Positions 1 to 5,189 of a stretch of DNA of 5,189 bases are shown here, piece by piece. The notes under the pieces were generated by a model that was not told the DNA's origin, did no database searches, and saw only the letters and a list, made by a program, of their open reading frames with translations. Made by a program: the position numbers and the translations under genes. The stretch's first letter is position 1, and every line of letters begins with the position of its first letter. Source of the stretch: Paludibacter sp. (GTDB lineage Bacteria; Bacteroidota; Bacteroidia; Bacteroidales; Paludibacteraceae); contig JAITXR010000164.1 of NCBI GenBank assembly GCA_031284665.1, positions 1-5,189 of the forward strand, in the 5' to 3' direction.

Positions 1-14
1 AAAATGGTAAAATT

Positions 15-257
15 ATGGCAACTTATCAAATTCAAATCAACGAACGCATAGCAGTAGGGAAACATCTTGTTGCATTACTGCGCTCTATGCCTGATGCGGT
101 GTCGTTTAAGCAGCACAAGGCAGTACCCGCCGCCAAAAGCAAATTGTACAACAGCATCGACCATGGTTTCAGGGATGTACGCCTGATGATGGATGGCAAA
201 AAAAGAAAAAAAACATTAGACGAATTTCTTGATGAAGTACGAAATAATAACGACTGA
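15..257 (+). CDS. Putative antitoxin of a type II toxin-antitoxin module
   Basis: This 80-residue protein is probably the antitoxin that neutralises the RelE/ParE-like toxin encoded immediately downstream. The call rests mainly on context: a small gene placed first, overlapping a recognisable toxin gene by 26 nt. The N-terminal part (MATYQIQINERIAVGKHLVA) reads like a short strand followed by a helix, as in small DNA-binding or dimerising antitoxin domains. The C-terminal third is very basic (GKKRKK at residues 61-66) and ends in an acidic amphipathic stretch, TLDEFLDEVRNN, the kind of tail that usually wraps the toxin. No classical HTH, Phd or RHH signature is certain, so the antitoxin family is left unnamed. 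The ATG at 15 has no good Shine-Dalgarno site, which is normal in Bacteroidota. Residues 62-66 are encoded by an A7-G-A8 tract (198-213) that could be slippery. The promoter lies outside the window. Confidence 0.75.
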   Translation: MATYQIQINERIAVGKHLVALLRSMPDAVSFKQHKAVPAAKSKLYNSIDHGFRDVRLMMDGKKRKKTLDEFLDEVRNNND

Positions 258-573
258 ATACTTTGAACACGAGTTTAGAAACTTGTTCAAAAAATATCGT
301 TCACTGCCGGATGATTTTGAGAAATTCAAACAAGAATTGTTGGAAAATCCTAAAATAGGTGATGATTTAGGCGATAATACGCGCAAAATTCGCATTGCTA
401 TCCGCTCCAAAAACAAAGGTAAAAGGGGCGGAGCAAGAATTATTGCCTATACTTTGCTTGTGAGTATTGAAGACACTGAAATTTACCTGCTTTCAATTTA
501 CGACAAGAGCGAAAAAGCAAGTATCTCTAAACAGGAAATAGAACATCTGAAAATGGAGAACGGGGTGAAATAA
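232..573 (+). CDS. RelE/ParE-family toxin
   Basis: This 113-residue protein is a probable type II toxin of the RelE/ParE superfamily. Many members are ribosome-dependent mRNA endonucleases; others act on gyrase. Visible family features are an N-terminal strand and helix (residues 1-24, ending KKYRSLPDDF), a helix and loop ending NPKIGDDLG (39-47), a basic strand RKIRIAIRSKNKGKRGGARI (51-70), and the hydrophobic strand and tail EIYLLSIYDKSEKASISKQE (83-102). The pattern of a basic KIR strand, GGAR, then YLLSIYDKSE is typical of a RelE-like branch common in Bacteroidota. The ATG at 232 is preferred. A TTG at 229 would add one residue and has no clear support. The gene overlaps the antitoxin by 26 nt and lacks a ribosome binding site, so translation is probably coupled to the upstream gene. 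Length and reading frame look intact. Whether it cleaves mRNA or acts otherwise cannot be decided from sequence alone. Confidence 0.87.
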   Translation: MKYEIITTEYFEHEFRNLFKKYRSLPDDFEKFKQELLENPKIGDDLGDNTRKIRIAIRSKNKGKRGGARIIAYTLLVSIEDTEIYLLSIYDKSEKASISKQEIEHLKMENGVK

Positions 574-579
574 GAGGCT

Positions 580-593
580 AATCATTAATCATT
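580..593. repeat. Tandem 7-mer AATCATT x2 in the toxin-glycosidase gap
   Basis: Two perfect back-to-back copies of AATCATT fill half of the 30-nt gap between the toxin stop and the glycosidase start. The stretch is AT-rich and may serve as an unstructured translation-initiation leader, as is usual for Bacteroidota genes without Shine-Dalgarno sites. No clear Bacteroidota promoter (TTG and TAnnTTTG boxes) was found in the gap, so any separate promoter of the glycosidase would lie inside the toxin gene. The AAGAGG at 572-577 is too far from the ATG at 604 to act as its ribosome binding site. The repeat may be chance. Confidence 0.35.
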
Positions 594-603
594 ATTTTCT
601 ACT

Positions 604-3600
604 ATGACAAAACACATTTTTACTTTGTTTCTGTATTTTTTATGTGCAATGTTGGCTATGGCGCAAAATAACGCTGTGCCGCACGACAAAATGCAACAAA
701 TTTATTCCGAAATTCGTACTGATAACAAGTACGGTTTGGTGATTGCCCCTACTGACAACAACCATAAAATGGACTGTCCTACAGTTTTTCGCCACGATGG
801 GCGTTGGTATATGTCCTACCTTATATATAATGGTAAAGGCGGCAAAGATGGGCGCGGCTACGAAACTTGGCTTGCCGTGAGCGATAACTTGCTCGAATGG
901 AGCACATTAGGTCGAATTTTGCCTTTTGCCGACGAGGGTAGTGGTCGCTGGGACGAAAATCAACGCGCCGGATATATTGCGCTAATCGACAATACTTGGG
1001 GAGGAAGTTATGAGCCGAAAAAATTTAATGGCAAATACTGGATGTCGTATTTTGGTGGCAAAGGTCAAGGTTATGAATCGGGACAGTTGCACGAAGGAAT
1101 GGCTTTTACCACAGGCGATATTACTACCGCGCACGTTTGGCAAACGCTTGATAATCATACACTTTCGCCCACAGATAAAGATGCAGGCTGGTGGGAAAGT
1201 ATTACTCAATATAAATCGTCGATATTTTACGATAAGGATAAAAAACTCGGAAAGCCGTTTGTGCTTTTTTACAATGCGGGCGGCATCAATCCCGCAAATA
1301 ATGTAAAGGCGGAGCGAATAGGGATAGCCTTATCTGCCGATATGAAAAATTGGACACGCTACGCCGGCAATCCGGTTGTAAACCACGAGGAAGGTATTTC
1401 GGGCGATGCGTATATTCAGCGTATTGGCGATTTGTATGTAATGTTTTATTTTGGCGCATTCCGCAAAGACCGTGCATATCAGGCATTTAACACTTTTGCC
1501 TGCTCGTATAATTTAATCGATTGGACTGATTGGACAGGCGATGACCTGATTTATCCTAGCGAAAAATACGACGAGCGTTTTGCTCATAAATCCTGCGTAA
1601 TTAAATGGAACGGAACGGTTTATCATTTTTATTGTGCTGTGAATAACGACGACCAACGCGGAATTGCTGTCTCAACTTCTCGAAATTTCGGGAAAAGTTT
1701 ACTGCGATTTCCAAAACCCGATAAAGAAACATTTCGCAAAGAAATTTCGCTGAATAATGATTGGGCAACTAAATATTTAGCCTCCACTAACATCCCGATA
1801 AATCGTGAAAGTGAATATAAAAAATATTTTAGCGACACTATAATTACATCTTCCCTTTCGGATGGGGCTTGGCAAGTTGTTAACATCCCTCACAATCACG
1901 ATAATTACTACGGTGCGCGCCGATTAAAACACGGAAATTTGCACGGAACGGCACTTTATCGTAAAAGTTTTACAATTGAAAATCAAGGTGTTGGCAAACG
2001 TTATTTTCTGTTTTTCGAAGGCGTTGGCTCAATTGCCGAAGTGTATGTTAACGGACATTTGCTTGGCGAACACGCAGGCGGGCGAACTACTTTTACGCTC
2101 GATATTACTGATTATCTGAATTTTAGTACTCCAAATTTACTTTTTGTGCTTGCACATCATCCGGCAATGCTTACAACTTTGCCTTGGGTTTGTGGCGGCT
2201 GCTCAAGCGAGTGGGGATTTTCCGAAGGCTCGCAGCCGTTGGGAATTTTTCGCCCTGTAACGCTCGTTGTCTCAAACGAAGTGCGCATTGAGCCGTTCGG
2301 AGTTTACGCATTTAACAATATACCTGAAATTCAAGAAAATGACACTTCGTTTTTGTTAAATATATCAACAGAAATTAAAAATTATGGCAATCGAGAGGCG
2401 GTTTACGAAATTGTACAAAAACTTACAGATAGCAACGGTAAACAAATTGCACGAATTGCAGATACTATCACGCTAAAACCCAACGAGTTAAAAACTATTT
2501 ATCAAAAAAGTAAGGCAATCGTCAATCCTCATTTATGGGATTTAACGAATCCTTACCTTTATAAATTAATCACAATGATTAGGGAAAATGGCAAACTAAT
2601 TGACCAAGAAACAACGCCTTACGGTTTTCGATGGATTCAGTTTCCAAAAAATAATCCTTCGGGCGACCAACGTTTTTTCCTCAATGGCAAGGCTGTTTTT
2701 ATTAATGGGACTTGCGAATACGAGCATATTTTGGGTGGCAGTCACGCCTTCGCCGACGAGCAAATCGAGGCGCGAATGCGGCAAATGCACGCCGCAGGTT
2801 TTAATGCATTTCGCGAGGGACATCAGCCGCATAATCTGCGATATTTGGAATGGGCTGACAGAAACGGAATGTTGTTTTGGTCGCAATTTTCGGCACATAT
2901 TTGGTACGACACGCCGGAATTTCGCCAAAATTTCACAACTTTGATGCGCGACTGGATTCGCGAACGGCGCAACAGCCCATCGCTTATTCTTTGGGGCTTG
3001 CAAAACGAAAGCGTGTTGCCAAGCGATTTTGCTGCCGAATGTACACAAATTATTCGCGAAACAGACAAGTCATCGCCCTCGCAGCGGCTTGTAACCACCT
3101 GCAATGGCGGCACAGGGACAGATTGGAATGTGGTACAAAATTGGAGCGGTACTTATGGCGGAAACATCGAAAATTACGCCAACGAACTGCGCCGCCCCGA
3201 CCAACTGCTGAACGGCGAATATGGGGCGTGGCGAAGTGTCGGCTTGCACAGCGAAAATGAATTTGACGCTAACAGTAAAAATTACAGCGAGGAACGATTT
3301 TGCCATATTTTAGAGCGGAAAATTACGCTTGCCGAACAGGTAAAAGATAGTGTTGTAGGGCAATTTCAATGGCTTTATGCCTCACACGATAATCCGGGAC
3401 GAGTGCAAAACGACGAAGGCAGTCGCCCGATTGATAAAATTGGTCCTTTTAATTATAAAGGTTTAGTTACAATTTGGGACGAGCCTACCGACGCATATTA
3501 CTTATACAGAGCCGCTTACGCCGATAAACTGCGCGAGCCGATGGTCTATATAGTGTCGCACACTTGGGCTGATAGGTTTACTGAAAAAGGGATAAAAAAC

Positions 3601-4797
3601 AATATCACGGTTTATTCAAATTGCGATGAAGTGCGAATGCAATTTCTTTCAAAATCGGCAAGATTTAGGGATATATATTTTATCTCCGGCGAAAAAGTCG
3701 GAAATGGCAAATTTGTGTTTAATAATGTTGATATTCAGAGCAATACGATTACTGTTGCAGCTTATGTAAATGGAGAATTGCGAGCCGAAGATGTGTTGCA
3801 TTTGAAAAATTTTGATTCAAGCGACAATAATAATATTGAAGCAAAAAACATTCAAAACAAAAAAACGGGCAAATTAAATTATATCTATCGTGTAAATTGC
3901 GGTGGCGACAATTATACTGATAATTACGGAAATCGCTGGCTTGCCGATGTGCCGAAACAGGCTGGAAACTATTGGGGCTCAACGTCTTGGGCTGATGAGT
4001 GGAAATATCTGGCGTGGAATACTGCCTCGCAAAGCCAAACAACCGACCCGATTGACGGCACCGACGATGACGAGTTATTCCGCTCCTTCCGCTATGGGCG
4101 CGACAAACTTAAATATCAATTTCCGCTGCCCGACGGCGAATATCAAGTAGAACTGTATTTTGTGGAAACGTGGTGGGGGCGAGCAAATATAGATGCGGAG
4201 GGATTTAGAATTTTTGATGTGGCTATTTCGGGCGATACTGTGCTGAAAAAACTTGATGTTTTCAAAGAAGTGGGCTTTAATAAATTGCTAAAAAAGACTG
4301 TCAGCGGAAAATCAAAAAACGGACTTTTGGAAATCTCTTTTCCACGCACATTGGCAGGTCAGGCTACAATTTCGGCTATTGCCATTGCTACTGAAAAGAA
4401 AAATATCAAAGCCGCAGCGTCGTCGCCAAATGACATTAAAATTATTCCTTCCCCTGAGGATATAGATGTATTTCAGGCAGTTAGTTATAAAAATGACAGT
4501 GTAAATGTTGCCAAAAATACTTTTTCGTGGACAATCACACCCGGTGTGGCAAACATTTACGCGCTACGTTTCAAATATCAAAACACAGGAAAAGAGACAA
4601 TCAAAGCGGAAATTACAATCATTGACTCCAAAGGCGAGACAATGCGCAACGACATTATGCAATTTCCGCCCACACCCGGCAAATGGAAAATCATAAACAC
4701 CACCACCGGCAGCCAAATAAATGCAGGAAAATATAAAATTATAATTTCCACACAAACAATTGATAATCTGAAATTTGATGGCTTGGAAGTGCAGTGA
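604..4797 (+). CDS. Secreted multi-domain glycosidase: beta-propeller + GH2 + malectin-like domain
   Basis: This 1397-residue exported enzyme probably hydrolyses beta-linked sugars from a complex glycan. A signal peptide (residues 1-20, AMA before Q21) directs it to the periplasm or beyond; there is no lipobox and no type IX secretion tail. Residues about 30-365 form a five-bladed propeller of the GH43/GH32/GH130 kind, with DCPTVFRHDGRWYMSY at 57-72 as blade 1. Residues about 380-1070 are a complete GH2 enzyme: jelly-roll domain ending GIFRPV (547-552), Ig-like domain, TIM barrel from about 690 with NAFREGHQPH (734-743), acid/base E802 in WGLQNES, nucleophile E872 in NGEYGAW, and a further Ig-like domain (VYSNCDEV, 1003-1010). 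Residues about 1092-1263 are malectin-like (YRVNCGG at 1095-1101). Residues about 1280-1397 are a beta-sandwich, probably carbohydrate-binding. GH2 with both glutamates is firm. Substrate (galactoside, glucuronide or mannoside) and propeller activity are unknown. The protein is much longer than an ordinary GH2 enzyme. Confidence 0.95.
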   Translation: MTKHIFTLFLYFLCAMLAMAQNNAVPHDKMQQIYSEIRTDNKYGLVIAPTDNNHKMDCPTVFRHDGRWYMSYLIYNGKGGKDGRGYETWLAVSDNLLEWSTLGRILPFADEGSGRWDENQRAGYIALIDNTWGGSYEPKKFNGKYWMSYFGGKGQGYESGQLHEGMAFTTGDITTAHVWQTLDNHTLSPTDKDAGWWESITQYKSSIFYDKDKKLGKPFVLFYNAGGINPANNVKAERIGIALSADMKNWTRYAGNPVVNHEEGISGDAYIQRIGDLYVMFYFGAFRKDRAYQAFNTFACSYNLIDWTDWTGDDLIYPSEKYDERFAHKSCVIKWNGTVYHFYCAVNNDDQRGIAVSTSRNFGKSLLRFPKPDKETFRKEISLNNDWATKYLASTNIPINRESEYKKYFSDTIITSSLSDGAWQVVNIPHNHDNYYGARRLKHGNLHGTALYRKSFTIENQGVGKRYFLFFEGVGSIAEVYVNGHLLGEHAGGRTTFTLDITDYLNFSTPNLLFVLAHHPAMLTTLPWVCGGCSSEWGFSEGSQPLGIFRPVTLVVSNEVRIEPFGVYAFNNIPEIQENDTSFLLNISTEIKNYGNREAVYEIVQKLTDSNGKQIARIADTITLKPNELKTIYQKSKAIVNPHLWDLTNPYLYKLITMIRENGKLIDQETTPYGFRWIQFPKNNPSGDQRFFLNGKAVFINGTCEYEHILGGSHAFADEQIEARMRQMHAAGFNAFREGHQPHNLRYLEWADRNGMLFWSQFSAHIWYDTPEFRQNFTTLMRDWIRERRNSPSLILWGLQNESVLPSDFAAECTQIIRETDKSSPSQRLVTTCNGGTGTDWNVVQNWSGTYGGNIENYANELRRPDQLLNGEYGAWRSVGLHSENEFDANSKNYSEERFCHILERKITLAEQVKDSVVGQFQWLYASHDNPGRVQNDEGSRPIDKIGPFNYKGLVTIWDEPTDAYYLYRAAYADKLREPMVYIVSHTWADRFTEKGIKNNITVYSNCDEVRMQFLSKSARFRDIYFISGEKVGNGKFVFNNVDIQSNTITVAAYVNGELRAEDVLHLKNFDSSDNNNIEAKNIQNKKTGKLNYIYRVNCGGDNYTDNYGNRWLADVPKQAGNYWGSTSWADEWKYLAWNTASQSQTTDPIDGTDDDELFRSFRYGRDKLKYQFPLPDGEYQVELYFVETWWGRANIDAEGFRIFDVAISGDTVLKKLDVFKEVGFNKLLKKTVSGKSKNGLLEISFPRTLAGQATISAIAIATEKKNIKAAASSPNDIKIIPSPEDIDVFQAVSYKNDSVNVAKNTFSWTITPGVANIYALRFKYQNTGKETIKAEITIIDSKGETMRNDIMQFPPTPGKWKIINTTTGSQINAGKYKIIISTQTIDNLKFDGLEVQ

Positions 4798-4827
4798 AAT
4801 TTGAATGGTTTGAATAGTTTTCAAATT
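4798..4827 (+). terminator. Weak AT-rich hairpin right after the glycosidase stop
   Basis: AATTTGAA (4798-4805) and TTCAAATT (4820-4827) form a perfect 8-bp inverted repeat around a 14-nt loop, starting at the first base after the TGA stop. It could mark the 3' end of the message. The stem is almost all A-T and no real U-tract follows (AGTAGTCTTTTCG), so it is a poor intrinsic terminator. The stronger palindromes further downstream may instead end or protect the transcript. Confidence 0.25.
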
Positions 4828-4844
4828 AGTAGTCTTTTCGTGCA

Positions 4845-4865
4845 CCGTTTACCGTGTATCGTGTA
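4845..4865. repeat. Three tandem imperfect heptamers (consensus CCGTGTA)
   Basis: CCGTTTA (4845-4851), CCGTGTA (4852-4858) and TCGTGTA (4859-4865) lie head to tail. Each differs from the middle copy by one base. This looks like a short remnant of a 7-nt tandem repeat. It lies in non-coding sequence and has no evident function. It is distinct from the AATCATT pair before the glycosidase. Confidence 0.6.
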
Positions 4866-4879
4866 GAATTTTAGCCGCC

Positions 4880-4928
4880 CGTCATTGCGAGTAGTGGATA
4901 AAAAAATTTTAAATAAAAAGAAATGACG
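4880..4928. repeat. Fragment resembling the CGTCATTGCGAG dispersed repeat
   Basis: The 12-mer CGTCATTGCGAG at 4880-4891 is identical to the end of a widely seen palindromic dispersed repeat whose other end reads CTCGCAATGACG. Only AATGACG of that other end is present, at 4922-4928, giving a 7-bp inverted repeat around a 30-nt AT-rich interval (AAAAAAATTTTAAATAAAAAG at its core). It is best read as a decayed or interrupted copy of a small non-autonomous repeat. The link to that repeat family is from memory of its sequence, not from a search, and 12 bases is short. Confidence 0.4.
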
Positions 4929-4974
4929 TAAATCTAAAACAACCAATGAGATATACCGGATGTAATGTATTTAA

Positions 4975-4989
4975 CATTCCGTAGGAATG
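4975..4989. repeat. Outer hairpin, left copy (CATTCC-GTA-GGAATG)
   Basis: A perfect 6-bp stem with a 3-nt loop sits directly before the left core. Its counterpart in the right copy has a different sequence but keeps every base pair, so the pairing rather than the sequence appears to be preserved. Confidence 0.8.
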
Positions 4990-5027
4990 TATCGCTCGGT
5001 AGAAAATGTACCACCCATCTCTGTTCT

Positions 5028-5077
5028 GCATTCTGTAGGAATGCGACCTTTTAGATGGAAGCATTCCTACAGAATGC
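5028..5077. repeat. Inner 17-bp perfect inverted repeat, each arm itself a hairpin
   Basis: GCATTCTGTAGGAATGC (5028-5044) and its exact reverse complement (5061-5077) enclose 16 nt. Each arm is also nearly self-complementary: GCATTC pairs with GAATGC. The region can therefore form either one long 17-bp stem or two short hairpins. As RNA from the + strand, the left arm can gain a seventh U-G pair. Confidence 0.85.
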
Positions 5078-5114
5078 TGGAAATATGTGTTATCCGTTAT
5101 TTCTACCGAGCGAT

Positions 5115-5130
5115 AATCCCTAACGGGATT
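5115..5130. repeat. Outer hairpin, right copy (AATCCC-TAAC-GGGATT)
   Basis: A perfect 6-bp stem with a 4-nt loop adjoins the right core, sharing one base with it. Read on the minus strand it is AATCCC-GTTA-GGGATT. Compared with the left hairpin, pair 1 changes from C-G to A-T and pair 4 from T-A to C-G, while the other four pairs are the same. Confidence 0.8.
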
Positions 5131-5189
5131 TAAGCCGCAATGCATTGTTGTTGATTTACAGCAAATTATAAAAATACGTCAATGGTAGG

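Larger units (their letters stand above)
4928..5159. repeat. Large palindromic element: two inverted copies of a hairpin-core-hairpin unit
   Basis: Two copies of one unit face each other. From outside to inside they share three parts. First, an imperfect arm: GTAAATC, AACAAC and AATG at 4928-4948, mirrored at 5143-5159. Second, a small hairpin followed by a 16-nt core TATCGCTCGGTAGAAA at 4990-5005, with a perfect inverse at 5100-5115. Third, a 17-nt hairpin GCATTCTGTAGGAATGC at 5028-5044, with a perfect inverse at 5061-5077 and 16 nt between. The outer hairpins are CATTCC-GTA-GGAATG (4975-4989) and AATCCC-TAAC-GGGATT (5115-5130). Core and inner hairpin are 22 nt apart in both copies. No transposase is present. 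It is probably a dispersed Bacteroidota repeat, perhaps mobilised in trans, and it may also fold in RNA at the 3' end of the glycosidase message. The 78-codon open frame across it on the minus strand is a by-product of the repeat. Confidence 0.85.

Noticed and set aside
198..219. Antitoxin-toxin fusion by a +1 frameshift at the A-tract
   Set aside because: The toxin frame has an in-frame TAG at 217-219, between the A-tract and the toxin start, so no fusion protein can form this way.
229..231. TTG as toxin start
   Set aside because: The ATG three bases later gives a normal RelE-like N-terminus, and nothing upstream favours the TTG.
604..670. Lipoprotein signal on the glycosidase (Cys14)
   Set aside because: The residues before the cysteine (YFL) do not form a lipobox, and a standard signal peptidase I site AMA before Q21 fits better.
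2596..3048. 150-codon minus-strand open frame inside the GH2 barrel
   Set aside because: It lies opposite the most conserved catalytic region of the glycosidase, which is clearly coding on the + strand. The predicted protein has no coherent features.
4438..4797. Type IX secretion C-terminal sorting domain
   Set aside because: The C-terminus ends in a beta-sandwich with FDGLEVQ and lacks the usual glycine- and lysine-rich sorting-domain motifs, so it looks like a binding module.
4909..5145. 78-codon minus-strand open frame
   Set aside because: It lies across the palindromic element and its translation simply reads the repeat blocks. It has no domain pattern and no start signal.
4928..5159. 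CRISPR array
   Set aside because: The repeated blocks are inverted rather than in tandem, there are only two units, and no cas gene is present.

Overview
The window looks like a piece of a Bacteroidota (probably Bacteroidales) chromosome. The evidence is indirect: AT-rich coding sequence, genes without Shine-Dalgarno sites close to their starts, a large secreted multi-domain glycosidase of the kind common in that phylum, and a RelE-type toxin and antitoxin whose sequences resemble Bacteroidota families. There are no rRNA, tRNA or marker genes, so the genus cannot be given.

Layout, all genes on the + strand: (1) 15-573, a two-gene type II toxin-antitoxin module, with the antitoxin first and a RelE/ParE-like toxin overlapping its end by 26 nt. 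(2) 604-4797, one 1397-residue secreted protein. It joins an N-terminal five-bladed beta-propeller of the GH43/GH32/GH130 type, a full GH2 enzyme with both catalytic glutamates visible (E802 and E872), a malectin-like carbohydrate-binding domain and a further C-terminal beta-sandwich. (3) 4798-5189, a non-coding tail made almost entirely of repeats. It holds a weak AT-rich hairpin after the stop codon, three tandem heptamers, a short fragment like the common CGTCATTGCGAG dispersed repeat, and a palindromic element of about 232 nt.

The toxin-antitoxin genes form one translationally linked unit. The glycosidase starts 30 nt after the toxin stop and could be reached by read-through, but nothing links the two functionally, and no SusC/SusD or regulator gene is present to define a polysaccharide locus. 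The glycosidase should act in the periplasm or at the cell surface, removing sugars from a glycan held by its binding domains. Its substrate cannot be read from the sequence.

The least explained part is the palindromic element at 4928-5159. It is two inverted copies of one unit. Each copy has a small hairpin, an identical 16-nt core, exactly 22 nt of unrelated sequence and an identical 17-nt hairpin. The first hairpin differs between the copies by two compensatory base-pair changes, which suggests that its folding has been conserved.
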